Assembly (NCBI RefSeq): GCF_000002515.2
Contig: NC_006037.1
Span: 930,001-994,000, forward strand
DNA length: 64,000 bases
From: Kluyveromyces lactis
Lineage: Eukaryota; Ascomycota; Saccharomycetes; Saccharomycetales; Saccharomycetaceae
Reading direction: 5' to 3'
The translations under genes were made by a program, and so were the position numbers. Shown here piece by piece: positions 37,049 through 47,281 of the stretch. Below the pieces are notes generated by a model, which had not been told where the DNA came from, did no database searches, and worked only from the letters and a program-made list of their open reading frames with translations. Within the stretch, counting starts at the first letter, position 1. Each line of letters begins with the position of its first letter.

Positions 37049-39982
37049 TCAGTTGAAATAACGAGGTTCATCAAAAACGTGATAATGATGGCCTCTTTCA
37101 CCATCACCCATGAATTTCTTTGGGAATTTGAAACTTCTATGCACATTTTTGGTTGGAAGTCTTCTATATCCGTATAGATAATCCTCATCAACTTCATCAA
37201 TATCTGGTAGAACCTGGAATTTAGCAACTTGGAGTTCAGTATCAGTAATCGTGGCACGAGACACTCTTGCATAACCCGCTCTCTTTAATTTTTTGTAAAG
37301 AATATATTCGCACCATCTATCTTCGTCAGTTGGATCGATATCATACATTTGACTTTTGTCACTGACATAAATGTTATAATTATCTTGATGTGGCTTGGTC
37401 ACCAGGTAACTTAGCAATATACTAGGTCTATCAGTGGACCCCATCAATTCAGCCATAGCTTCACTCTGTAACCTTCTGTCTTCTTCATCTTCTTCCTGTC
37501 CACTATGGAAAACAAATACGTCAACCAATTCACCATATGCTTCAATGGTGGCGTGGATAGCAGGAGCCAATTCACCAACTGGGGATGGCAATAGATGATG
37601 TTCACTTTTGATGATTGGGAACTTCGAAAGAAGCACACAACCCCAAGTATGTTTGTTTGGCCCTGGACCGAAATCAGCATACATACCCAAATCATGAGCC
37701 ATCTTCGCAGTTAAATCACGATTACCAGTGGTGATACGCTGAGTATCAGTTTCTAGTAAGCCAACAATATCAAGTTGCATATCCTTGATTAGATGGGTCA
37801 TTCTATCTTCACTCGCCCATAGATCATTATCGAAACCGAAATGAATAGTCCAGATACCTGCAGTAATCAAATTTGCTTCTGGGTGATAAGGTTCTGGTAC
37901 CAAAGTGGGCCTAATTTGATATGTGAAGATTCCGGTTAGAAGCAAGAGACCTACAGCCACAACGCGGATTTTCTTGGTGAAAGATTTTGCAATGCCTTCA
38001 TATGGTTTGAAACTATCAAATTCTATCAATCCGGCTAGGATGAAGGTGGTGGAAAAACATAAAACTTGTGGTAATTTCTCCCTCAATATCCAACCGTATG
38101 GAACAAACGCATAAGCTACAGTCCAAACATGGGCTAGGACAAATAGAATGTAGATGAAAAAGGAATATGACAAAAATCCTGGAGATTGAATATAGTTTAC
38201 CAATTCAAAATACGATGGGATAATCCAAATTATGGATACAACGTATGGTAATACACCGAATACGAATCTGAACCATTCTTTCACTTGAGGTACTGCTAAA
38301 GCAAGCGTAGAGATAGCAAGAGTCATAGAGATTGTACGTGATGATTGTTTACCGGTTAAAGCACCACCAATCATAGCAACGCAAACGAGACCAGCCCAAG
38401 GCCAAGCCAATGGACCTTTATGGCTGTTCCAACCTTCCCAACACCAGTAAATCAAAGTGGAGGCATCAGTCAATGACTGATGAATTGCAAAGACAAGACT
38501 CCCAAAACCGGTCGACACCAATAATTTTCGGAAAAATGGCAATCTGGTCGTGGTTTTACTTCTGTTCCATAAGTGACAAGAGTTCGTGAATGGCGTTATT
38601 AGGGCGAATAAAGTCGATACGACCAATCCTGGAATATTTAGCCCACCATTGTTTTCATTCATGATAGCCCAAAGTGGGTTGTTAGTAAAGAAACCCATTT
38701 TGACCACTACTGAAAGGATTAAACCCATGATCCATGTGAGTGAGAACTTACCAATGGAGGAACTGTTCAACGAGTTCAAGTTTAGGGCAAAAGTCATAAC
38801 AATTAAGGCAGTAGCCAACGCAACGGTTAATAGTCTAGTTTCTGGTGTATCAATGAAGAAGGCACCGATCGAGAACACATTGGCAAGTAGCATACCATAT
38901 TGGTCCACAACAACAGTAACCAATGGGATATACAAAAATACAGGTGACAATGTCGAAAGAATAACTGCCTCATATCCAGAGATACCCATATACCATAGTG
39001 GGAAATGCCATAGCATACAGAACAAAGACGTGACGGTAGTCCAAAACATAAAAGAGTTGAAAGTATTGACAATGACGTACATGAACGAGTCCTGAGAGGG
39101 AGGAACAGGAAGATCGTTTGGATACATGATATCCTCGGTTTCTTTCAACAATATTGTAATTTCGTTATCGTTTGATTCCAATAATCTGGAATGTTCCTGT
39201 TGAATGTTCTCATCATCGGATAGTTCTTCAACAGAAGAGTCATTCAGCTTTTCCTCAACGGTCTCAGTCACGGTAATGTCGACTTGTTCTTCAGTTTCAA
39301 CTATGTATTCAGTTGGAACTACGATGTTTTCATCCTCAGTAGCGGACCAATCAGAGACAGAGATCTTGATTTGCTCGAAATCTTGACAAGCTAGTGCGTC
39401 AAATGCAATGTCTAAAACAATCAGAGACCATTCGAAATACGCGTAAACAGAATAAGCACCAGCTCTTCTATGGACCTGATGTTGGATAAACCAGTAGATC
39501 AATGGGATCAAAGTTCCGAAGAAGGCAGTCATCAAAATTTTCTTCCATTCCTTATATTGAGAGTGTTTGATAATCATATAATCCCATGGGATAGTTAAAA
39601 CTATGTAAGAAATCATAAACACATCATGAGCATCATGATCGTCCGTACTAGTAATGTATACCCAACCACCGCATGTGATCGTTCTCACAATTCCAACCAA
39701 AAGAGTGAATAACGAACGATTCAAATAGTAATGTGTGAATAACAATAAAAACCTCGGTAACGCAGTTAGAGCAATCAAAATTTGGAAAATAGATCTCTCC
39801 GGGTACCTATCACCAATAGTAGCACTCACACTTGGGAACCATTCATCTGGATACCTATACCATGCATTAGCAACGATCTTTTCAAAATGCAATGTGTATC
39901 CAACCACTAAGGCCGCAATAAATGCTGAGGCAGCACAAACAGTGTGCGTCCAAGCAATTACGCTACCTCTGATAGAAACCAT
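37049..39982 (-). CDS. CWH43: Cwh43, GPI-anchor lipid remodelling (ceramide exchange) protein
   Basis: The 977-residue polytopic protein has an N-terminal Frag1/PGAP2-like membrane domain (about 1-230) and an acidic cytoplasmic loop (about 215-280, EEKLNDSSVEELSDDEN). A long multi-pass PGAP2IP-like region follows, and then a C-terminal exonuclease-endonuclease-phosphatase-fold domain (from about 700) with DIVGLLETDTQR, FVFHSGQ and DEDRWCEYILY. Cwh43 puts ceramide into GPI anchors in the ER/Golgi of S. cerevisiae (YCR017C, 953 residues), and its C-terminal domain is needed. The start ATG at 39982 directly precedes the first membrane segment. Position after YCR016W is conserved, apart from the inserted genes. 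Confidence 0.96.
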   Translation of the reverse strand: MVSIRGSVIAWTHTVCAASAFIAALVVGYTLHFEKIVANAWYRYPDEWFPSVSATIGDRYPERSIFQILIALTALPRFLLLFTHYYLNRSLFTLLVGIVRTITCGGWVYITSTDDHDAHDVFMISYIVLTIPWDYMIIKHSQYKEWKKILMTAFFGTLIPLIYWFIQHQVHRRAGAYSVYAYFEWSLIVLDIAFDALACQDFEQIKISVSDWSATEDENIVVPTEYIVETEEQVDITVTETVEEKLNDSSVEELSDDENIQQEHSRLLESNDNEITILLKETEDIMYPNDLPVPPSQDSFMYVIVNTFNSFMFWTTVTSLFCMLWHFPLWYMGISGYEAVILSTLSPVFLYIPLVTVVVDQYGMLLANVFSIGAFFIDTPETRLLTVALATALIVMTFALNLNSLNSSSIGKFSLTWIMGLILSVVVKMGFFTNNPLWAIMNENNGGLNIPGLVVSTLFALITPFTNSCHLWNRSKTTTRLPFFRKLLVSTGFGSLVFAIHQSLTDASTLIYWCWEGWNSHKGPLAWPWAGLVCVAMIGGALTGKQSSRTISMTLAISTLALAVPQVKEWFRFVFGVLPYVVSIIWIIPSYFELVNYIQSPGFLSYSFFIYILFVLAHVWTVAYAFVPYGWILREKLPQVLCFSTTFILAGLIEFDSFKPYEGIAKSFTKKIRVVAVGLLLLTGIFTYQIRPTLVPEPYHPEANLITAGIWTIHFGFDNDLWASEDRMTHLIKDMQLDIVGLLETDTQRITTGNRDLTAKMAHDLGMYADFGPGPNKHTWGCVLLSKFPIIKSEHHLLPSPVGELAPAIHATIEAYGELVDVFVFHSGQEEDEEDRRLQSEAMAELMGSTDRPSILLSYLVTKPHQDNYNIYVSDKSQMYDIDPTDEDRWCEYILYKKLKRAGYARVSRATITDTELQVAKFQVLPDIDEVDEDYLYGYRRLPTKNVHRSFKFPKKFMGDGERGHHYHVFDEPRYFN

Positions 39983-40436
39983 TTCACTATTTGCAGGGAA
40001 ACACCTTAGTCACCACACTTGACAGCTTGAGATGAACTGTACAAATTATCAGAATCAGATATATGATAAATCGACCTTGTGATGTTTATATTTCAAATGT
40101 ACATAAATTTAATGCTTAATTATATTTTCCGATTGTAAACAGGCAAAATCAATGTAGAAATCAAGCAAAAGAGCTGCTTAAAAGGGGCTTGTTTAGGATC
40201 TAGAAGGCGTTGTATCAATGGGGATATTGAAAGCCTCACAGGTATATCTTGCTCCTTTACAAAGTTCGACTTGAATCTGCTTCTGTTTGACTAGAGTTGT
40301 TTCGCTTTTTAACCACTAAACCCGTTCCAACTTTGGTTTCTCGGTGATTCCTTACACAAAACTCACCACTTGCAAATCATATGATTTCAGTTGTCCAACA
40401 TTATCAGTTTATTCATGATCTTAATTCAAGAAACCG
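39983..40436. other. CWH43 promoter region
   Basis: About 450 bp upstream of CWH43 and of tRNA-Lys. No distinct motif or gene is seen. Confidence 0.5.
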
Positions 40437-40509
40437 GCCTTGCTGGCGCAATCGGTAGCGCGTGTGACTCTTAATCACAAGGTTGGGGGTTCGAGCCCCC
40501 CGCAGGGCT
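40437..40509 (+). tRNA. tK(CUU): tRNA-Lys (CTT anticodon)
   Basis: A 73-nt gene with acceptor stem GCCTTGC/GCAGGGC, D arm TGGCGCAATCGGTAGCG, anticodon CTT in GTGACTCTTAATCAC, and T arm GGGGGTTCGAGCCCCC. There is no intron. It closely matches yeast tRNA-Lys(CUU). A T run follows the 3' end and serves as the Pol III terminator. Confidence 0.98.
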
Positions 40510-40973
40510 TTCTTTTTCACATATTTTTTGCTTGGTCAGCATACTAGCTATTCGAATGTCACTAATATACAGTAACATTTTAACCCTACACGTACCTTTT
40601 TGGTACCAGTGAATTTGATTAGATTATCTGTATATAAAATGATTCTATATTACCAGCAATTAATGTGGCCTCACAGTTTTATTGACTCAACATTAGAACT
40701 GAGCTGCATCATGCAATTATAATGAAAACATTAGATTCATATAATAAGTATAGATTGATATTCTGAGACGCCAGGCATTATTGATACATGTTTTGAATTA
40801 GTTTATTTTATCTTTATTATTTTTTTGAGTTGATTGTTATAGTTTGAGGAATGGTTAGCTAGCATATGTGTGGTGTCCTAAGTTTTTTTTTTTTTTTTTG
40901 GAATTGAGATTCTTTCCGTCTATGTCTTTGGTTTAGTTGGTATGAGGTATACAGTTGCTTTTGTATTATTTGG
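40510..40973. other. Intergenic downstream of tRNA-Lys and GLC3 3' flank
   Basis: AT-rich, with an uninterrupted T tract of 18 (about 40883-40900). No gene is seen. Confidence 0.55.
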
Positions 40974-43133
40974 CTAATTTCCATTCCTCACTCTTGAATC
41001 AAGGGCGAGAACTAATGCGGTACGGTTTGGAATGTAAACCTGGATGAAATTGTTTCTTTCGTTCCATTTCAAATCAGTAGTAAAATACTTGGATTGGGAC
41101 TCATCGATACGATCCCAGCCACCGTATTCATGCTTGTCTGAGTTCAATACGATACGGTAGCAACCTGGCTCATTAACTCCAATACGATAATCTGTGAAGG
41201 ATTCTGTCGGATGGAAATTGAAGATGAACAAGAGTCCATTTCTTTCGAATGCGATGACCTTGTCAACTTCGTGTTTCAAAGAGACATACGCTTGTGGTGT
41301 ATTCAACCATTTATAATTCTTTTCAGTAGTTTGCATAGCCTTATCAAACTGATACAAGTATTGGTATCTCAACAAAGGGTCATCCACCAAGTTGAACTGC
41401 CTTCTAGCATAATGGTAACTATCGCCGTTGTTAACGTTAGGGAAATCCAACCATTCAGGGTGACCAAACTCGTTACCTTCAAAGTTCAAATAAGCTTCAC
41501 CACCTAAAGAGTGGGTAATTAGTCTAATAAGCTTGTGCAAAGCAATACCACGGTCAACAACTGGCGTGGACTCTTTCAAAATTGTCATATCGGTATACAT
41601 GGCCGCATCCATCAACCAGAATGCCAAGGTCTTATCACCAACCAAAGCCTGATCATGAGATTCCGTATATGCGACAACCTTTTCACGGTGCCTTCTATTT
41701 ACCAAGGTGTGAACAATATGACCCATTTCCCAGTCCTCGTCTCTGCTTTCTTTCAAAAGTTTGATCCACATATCAGGTAACGCCATTGCTAGACGGTAAT
41801 CAAAACCAGCGCCTCCCAGATGACGTGGCATACAAAGAGTCGGATACCCTGAAACGTCTTCTGCAATGGTGATTCCGTTGTCTGGTAACAATTCTCTGAC
41901 AAGGTCATTAGCTAACATCAAGTATGCCAAGGCCTCATGATCAACAAAAGATCTTTCACTAGATAAGTACTCATTGTAATCACCACTGAAGGCACCACCT
42001 TCACCAACACCATGATGCAAGTATAGCATTGATGTTACACCATCGAATCTGAACCCGTCAAATTGATACACATCAATGTAAAATGCTAGATTAGCAAGTA
42101 GGAATCTTTGTACTTCAAAATGCCCATAGTTAAATAGCCTAGAATCCCATAAAGGATGTTCACCACGAGAAGATGCCAAAGAATGGAAATATTGATGATC
42201 GGATCCGTCGAATTGGTTTAGGCCATCAGTAACATTTTTAGAAGCATGAGAATGAACCACATCCAAGAGCACTAGAATTCCCATTCCATGAGCAGTATCG
42301 ACCAACTCTTTCAACTCGTCAGGCGTACCAAAACGGGAAGAAGCGGCAAAGAAATTGGTCACCTGGTAACCGAAAGAAGCATAGTATGCGTGTTCCATAA
42401 TAGCCATTAATTGAATGGCATCGTACCCTAAATCCTTAATACGAGGTAAAACGTTTTGGGTAAACTCCTTATAAGAACCAACTTTAGGTTCTGGAGTAGA
42501 GATACCTACGTGCGCCTCGTAGATACGCAACGAATCAGTGTCTCTCATGAATCCTGGTCTCTTGTTTTTAAAAGAGTAGTGAACTGGAGGATTCCAGAAC
42601 CTGGCCTCATAGGAGGGGCCCCACTGCTTCGCGGTTTCTTTATCTGGTTGCGTAGCCCTTGTAATCCATGCTGGCAATCTATAGATCCTAGAACCATCAG
42701 CTAACTGGAAGCATACCTTCACCTTAGAATCATGTGGAATTCCATATTGTTTATTCCCACTATCATCAACGACAGGTGGCACAACAGTGGTAAAAATGCC
42801 ATACTCATCTCTTTGCATTTCATTAGCATTTTCATTCCATGAGTTGAATTCACCTATTAAAAAGGCTCGCACGGCGTTGGGAGCCCATTCTTTATAACGA
42901 ATCTCAAGACTACCAGGATCTGCATGCAACCCAAAACTCTTATAAGCATCACGAGCAAATTGAGCCAAAGTGGTATCTCTGCCTTCTGAATTCGTACTGT
43001 GTTCAATCTTATATCTCCACTCATCTGCCAAGTACCTTCTCTCAGAGAGAACCTTAGCAAAAGGAGTTAACCAAGAGTCAATTTCAACAACGCCTCTGAC
43101 ATTCTCAGGAATATCGTTATTATCACCAGTCAT
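40974..43133 (-). CDS. GLC3: Glycogen branching enzyme
   Basis: The 719-residue GH13 enzyme has an N-terminal CBM48 (about 60-170, [12 protein letters not shown]) and a catalytic barrel. The barrel carries [20 protein letters not shown] (nucleophile Asp), TIAEDVSG (acid Glu), and YTESHDQ with the stabilising Asp. All four conserved regions are intact. [12 protein letters not shown] is typical of eukaryotic branching enzymes. It makes alpha-1,6 branches in glycogen. S. cerevisiae Glc3 (YEL011W) has 704 residues and lies next to UBC8 as here. Together with the Igd1-like protein it forms the glycogen theme of the window. Confidence 0.97.
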
Positions 43134-43754
43134 ATTTTACTTACGATCTTAACTTCTGGAGAACCTCTAAAAACCACGTTTAACCTTCTAAAACGAAAAG
43201 GGTCCCTTTAGATTTATCTGAATAACGTCACAGTACAATATAGATGAATATTAGTAGGATAACAATTACTTGTTAAAGGTATTTATTTGGAGAGAGAGCA
43301 ACAAAACTGAATATTTATACATCCTAACAAGATAGGAGTGGTTGGTAGACAGTTTCAAACGTTGTTATCACTTACCTATTTACATACTAATTGGTACCAT
43401 TTTCGCCCCTTCAAAGTTTCAAAAAAATGTCCTGACTATGGGAAAATTGCGGGGAACCACGTGACTCACACGAGTTATTCCATTTGCGGCACACAGTTGC
43501 AACTGGTGATTCCAGCATCCAGACGTTAACCGTATAACTGGAGGATATAGGTCCTCTCTCATGGCTTTAATTTCTCAGTTTTCAGTTGAATATACATGTA
43601 TATATTACTTGAAATGGTATTATGTCCAAGGTTTTGTCCCTCAGTTTCTTTTATTGGAAGTTCAGGTTTAGATATCAATAGTTGGAGTGAATGCAGTATA
43701 TGCTAGTTTTGATGGATGAAGTGGATATGAGCATTAACTTTTAACTTTCAAATT
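43134..43754. other. GLC3 promoter region / UBC8 3' flank
   Basis: About 620 bp. A TATA-like run lies near 43311-43316 and a CACGTG at 43458-43463. No gene is seen. Confidence 0.5.
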
Positions 43755-44529
43755 TCAATCGTCGTCGTCACTGACTTCTATATCACTTAGTTCCATACTA
43801 TCGTTATCGTCATGTGCTTGCTCGTCGTCTGATTCGTCCATATCCGCATCCTCATCCTCATCATCTGTATCATCGGAACTGTTCCATTTCCCAAACTGCT
43901 GTATGTATTTTTCCTTGGTAGCGTATTTGTTGATGTATTCATGTATCTTTTGTTCATACATATCTTTATCCTTCAGTTGCAACGTTGCTGCTTCGTTATT
44001 CAAAGGGTCCGACCCATTTGGCTCCTTCAACAACCCTGGGATCATCCATTCCACGATGTTTAAAAGGTCGTATAGCGGAGACCACGTAGAGTTGATCACG
44101 TCCAAACAGATCGACCCGGATGCAGCATCGATGTTCGGATGGAATATCTTGTTGACAAACCCTATACTGGGCGATTTGTAAGGATAGTTGTCAGGTAACT
44201 CAACGTGTAACCTCCACACCCCCTTTTCATACGGTGTATCCTTGGGACCATGAAATTTTATATGGAACTCTTGCATCTTATCTTCAACCAACTCAACGTC
44301 ATGATCACTCATCAAAAGTTTCATGACGTCCGTTTCGATCCTCCTTTTTGAATTAGAACTGATTTCAAAAATGTAAACTTGTCGTTTATACACAAGTATA
44401 TCGTGTAACGAGCCATTCAAGATTATAGTTAGTATTCTGAACAGATCATTCAAACTTTAGTCATAAAAGATACTGAGACACAGCATCTTAAAAAAAAGAA
44501 AAAACTCCATTTCAACGAACATACCTCAT
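43755..44529 (-). CDS. UBC8: Ubc8, ubiquitin-conjugating enzyme (spliced, 5-nt first exon)
   Basis: Exon 2 (44358-43755) encodes [35 protein letters not shown] (catalytic Cys 86) and a long acidic tail ending in [10 protein letters not shown]. The unspliced frame runs into intron sequence and has no sensible start. Exon 1 is only ATGAG (44529-44525), followed by GTATGT. A perfect TACTAAC lies at 44434-44428 and the acceptor CAG ends at 44359. Splicing gives [12 protein letters not shown], matching S. cerevisiae Ubc8 ([11 protein letters not shown] from memory), whose gene has an intron at the same place. The intron is 166 nt and the product has 202 residues. Ubc8 ubiquitinates gluconeogenic enzymes such as fructose-1,6-bisphosphatase through the GID ligase when glucose returns. 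YEL012W sits beside GLC3. Confidence 0.96.
44359..44524 (-). other. Spliceosomal intron of UBC8
   Basis: 5' GTATGT at 44524-44519, TACTAAC at 44434-44428, and 3' CAG ending at 44359. The first exon is five nucleotides. The position is conserved with S. cerevisiae UBC8. Confidence 0.94.
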
Positions 44530-44830
44530 CTTTAATTAATAAGCTTGACCGTAGCGTGCCTATCGAATACAATAACGCGATATCAGCACCAAACGATTCT
44601 ATTATCGTTGTCTTAACGCCTGGAACAGCAAAAGATGATGAGTGCTTTCCTTGTTGAAGGGGTTAGCAACTTAAAAGGATCTTTTTGAAGTTCACTTTCC
44701 ACAATTTTCAAATTCAATGATGGCAGAAGACAGGAAGTCACGTGACAGGAAGAGCAAAAAAAATAGAATACAATGCACAAAAGAGAACCTCTCGGAATTG
44801 GGCAGCTTGTATCATAGCATCCCCGTCTTA
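44530..44830. other. UBC8 promoter region / HTL1 3' flank
   Basis: About 300 bp. A CACGTGAC element lies near 44739-44745. No gene is seen. Confidence 0.5.
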
Positions 44831-45076
44831 TTAATCTGATTCTGATTTCAAAGTCTCAACTTCTTGTTGTACCGATTGAAGCCTTTTCCTCAGAGAAGCC
44901 AGTTTCTTTTCGCGGTCTTCTGACGAACCAAGAAACAATTCGGTTCTGCTACTGTCGTCCAACAAGTTGAAAAGCTCCACCATATTAGCTCTTCTAGACA
45001 ATAGGTCTTCTGCTGTGATTGTCTTGAGATTGACTTTCAAATCTTGTGGTTGTTCGGTTCCTTGCGTGGTGGTCAT
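44831..45076 (-). CDS. HTL1: Htl1, small subunit of the RSC chromatin remodeller
   Basis: The 81-residue protein contains VNLKTITAEDLLSRRANMVELFNLLDDSSR, which aligns with the S. cerevisiae Htl1 core NLTAFQLLSQRENICELLNLVE from memory. A C-terminal coiled coil follows (KKLASLRKRLQSVQQEVETLKSE). Htl1 (YCR020W-B, 78 residues) binds Rsc8 within RSC and is needed for normal chromosome segregation at high temperature. It is divergent from MAK31, as in YCR020. Its small size makes it easy to miss, but position and motif agree. Confidence 0.88.
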   Translation of the reverse strand: MTTTQGTEQPQDLKVNLKTITAEDLLSRRANMVELFNLLDDSSRTELFLGSSEDREKKLASLRKRLQSVQQEVETLKSESD

Positions 45077-45453
45077 TGCGAAATACGATAATACTTTGAT
45101 AAAACACTGACAAGATGTCGAAAATAACCAGAAGACACAATGGTTGCAGCTAATACGAGTAAAGCTTTCTGAAATGATATCAATTCCAGCGGATACTGAG
45201 TCGTTGATACTGAGTCGTTGATACTGAGTTGCTTAGTGAGAAAGAACGAGGATTTCAACGAGCATCTGAACAGATGTAGATGTTTATATCTGTTTAAAAC
45301 TAGAGATTTCCCATTAAAAAAAAAAAATACGTAAAAGTATATGAAATGAGTTTAGTGCAGAGATTGAAATCTGGCAAACTACCTCAAAGATGAGAAACTG
45401 GGCAACGGCAACGCATCAACCAGTTATCATTATCACTCGCATAATTTACATTA
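45077..45453. promoter_or_regulatory. Divergent promoter region HTL1/MAK31
   Basis: A 377-bp region. It contains a 14-bp tandem repeat (45192-45230) and an A run near 45317-45327. No other gene is seen. Confidence 0.5.
45192..45230. repeat. 14-bp tandem repeat (GATACTGAGTCGTT, 2.8 copies)
   Basis: Two perfect and one partial copy are read directly. They lie in the HTL1 promoter, about 115 bp from the ATG. Each copy brings a TGAGTCG, close to but not identical with a Gcn4 site. Confidence 0.85.
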
Positions 45454-45729
45454 ATGACAGATTTATCTAACGTACACTTACACGATTTACTGAGCGAAAC
45501 TTTGTACATAAACTTGGATCAGAAACGATCTTTGACCGGGAAGCTCATCGCTATTGATTGCAAAGCAAACCTTCTACTGGATGAAGTGGTCGAAAATAAT
45601 GACGGCCATGTACGGAAGATGGGTTTAGTAAGTGTACCATTTGTTTCTGTACGGTCCGTAAAAGTTAGAAGGGAACTGGTCGACACTATCAATGCTCTGA
45701 AATTGAATATTTCTTCCCAATACGTATGA
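45454..45729 (+). CDS. MAK31: Mak31 (Naa38), LSm-like subunit of the NatC acetyltransferase
   Basis: The 91-residue LSm-fold protein has HDLLSETLYINLDQKRSLTGKLIAIDCKANLLLDEVVE (Sm1) and GLVSVPFVSVRSVKV (Sm2-like). It matches S. cerevisiae Mak31 (YCR020C-A, 88 residues), the auxiliary subunit of NatC with Mak3 and Mak10. NatC acetylates N-terminal Met followed by hydrophobic residues and was found through L-A virus maintenance. It converges with MAK32 (56 bp apart), the same arrangement as YCR019-YCR020. Confidence 0.93.
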   Translation: MTDLSNVHLHDLLSETLYINLDQKRSLTGKLIAIDCKANLLLDEVVENNDGHVRKMGLVSVPFVSVRSVKVRRELVDTINALKLNISSQYV

Positions 45730-45785
45730 TAATACAAATTAAAATAAAAAACTGATCTAACTGTTCCCAATAGGTACCTACAGAC

Positions 45786-46844
45786 TTAATATTTCATTGG
45801 TTGAAGAGAGTTCAATATTTCACTGTGGCCCTGCTTCAGTTCATAAGTGGATAAATAATATAATAATCTATCTGCAAAAGTCGTTTTATTCCAGTGCATT
45901 CCATTGTGAGATGGTACACCGATCTGTTCGATGGCACAACCTGCAGCAATATTGCCACATATACTGGCAATTGAAATGTCTTTACACATGGCGTATGCGA
46001 ATGCAAATGCTCCAAGGAAAGTATTTCCGCCTCCTGTTGGATCAATGACACATTCTGGAGTCTTGTAATGGTATGCTGGGAAATGGATAATGTCATCGTT
46101 TGATGGATTTTTATTGCAAATTAAGGCCAATGACCCTTTTTTACCACATCTGAGGACACAAATGTTACCAGGTTTAATCAATGCTGCTAATTTCAATAAT
46201 ATTGTGCTGCAATCCGAAAGTTCAGTTGGCTCTGTTTCACCCAGCATCCTAGCGCCTTCTTCCGCATTTGGCGAAAAGATGAAATGGTATGGTCCGTTGA
46301 GCAACTTCTTAATCCCTTCGAGGTGCTCAACGTTACACAAATCTGGTATTGGTTCCCATATAAACGTTTGACCTGTTTTCAGAGTTCCCTCAAATGACAA
46401 CTCTTCGGCAAGCTTATCCAGAATATCGGCCACTCTATCAGCAGAACATAGCAAATGATAGCATGAAACTCTTTGTACTGCTTTGACACCGAACGACTCG
46501 CACCAGTCAGAAACATCTATTCTTTTCTTTGGCGCTAGATATTTGAATGATCTAAAATCATTCGGACCATATACGTTATAACCTCTTGTAGTTAATCTTT
46601 CATTGTCATCTCGAAACACACAACCCGTGTCCCAAGATTCGATAGTCTCCGTCAGTTGCTTAGGGAAATCCATTCCACGATCAACAATCCATAGCAGTTC
46701 CTTGCGCAGAGATAGGTCAGTACAGCATATTGATGCGCCTAACATGGCATACGTCCCACCTCCACCTAGTACGTCGTAATAGTGCGATGACGCCGTCTCG
46801 ATCTCATCGATGATAAGCATCCCATTGGTAGTAAGAAGACCCAT
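45786..46844 (-). CDS. MAK32: Mak32, PfkB-fold carbohydrate-kinase-like protein
   Basis: The 352-residue protein of the ribokinase/PfkB fold has an N-terminal GGGGTYAMLGASIC (glycine-rich substrate region, about 25-40) and a C-terminal PfkB signature DPTGGGNTFLGAFAFAYA. In active kinases that signature reads DTTGAGD, where the last Asp is the catalytic base. Here it is Asn274, so activity may be absent or altered. S. cerevisiae Mak32 (YCR019W, 363 residues) is reported necessary for stability of L-A toxin-coding particles. Its biochemical role is unknown. Position next to MAK31 is conserved. Confidence 0.92.
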   Translation of the reverse strand: MGLLTTNGMLIIDEIETASSHYYDVLGGGGTYAMLGASICCTDLSLRKELLWIVDRGMDFPKQLTETIESWDTGCVFRDDNERLTTRGYNVYGPNDFRSFKYLAPKKRIDVSDWCESFGVKAVQRVSCYHLLCSADRVADILDKLAEELSFEGTLKTGQTFIWEPIPDLCNVEHLEGIKKLLNGPYHFIFSPNAEEGARMLGETEPTELSDCSTILLKLAALIKPGNICVLRCGKKGSLALICNKNPSNDDIIHFPAYHYKTPECVIDPTGGGNTFLGAFAFAYAMCKDISIASICGNIAAGCAIEQIGVPSHNGMHWNKTTFADRLLYYLSTYELKQGHSEILNSLQPMKY

Positions 46845-47209
46845 ATTGGCAATGACTGCTTAATTCCGTTTACACCTGAAAATTATAGTGATGGGCGGTA
46901 GGTCTCATTATACTGCAGTTGACCATGTATATTTCTTATCAGAGTTCTTTATAACTTCGAAATAAATTCTTTGATAATGTTTCGTTCTTATCTCTGAGCA
47001 TCAACACCTGACTAGTAAGAACCGGGCAATTATTGCATCATTGAAGACGAATCTATGTCTATGGAAAACAGATAGTAACAAAGATAGCATTGGAATATGT
47101 TGTAATGCTGGTAGGGAAGAAGTAGGTTTAAAAAGATGGACCTCTATTGACAACTCTCTACTCAAATATAGATGGAACGAGAATTAATAACAAACATCGT
47201 TAATTTGTT
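46845..47209. other. MAK32 promoter region
   Basis: About 365 bp upstream of MAK32 and of tRNA-iMet. No distinct motif is seen. Confidence 0.5.
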
Positions 47210-47281
47210 AGCGCCGTGGCGCAGTGGAAGCGCGCAGGGCTCATAACCCTGATGTCCTCGGATCGAAACCGAGCGGCGCTA
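47210..47281 (+). tRNA. IMT: Initiator tRNA-Met (CAT anticodon)
   Basis: A 72-nt gene beginning AGCGCCG and ending CGGCGCTA. The first pair A1:T72 is characteristic of eukaryotic initiators. The anticodon stem has three consecutive G:C pairs (GGGCTCATAACCC), and the T loop reads GGATCGAAACC with A54/A60-type initiator bases. It is practically identical to the yeast initiator tRNA. There is no intron. Confidence 0.98.
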
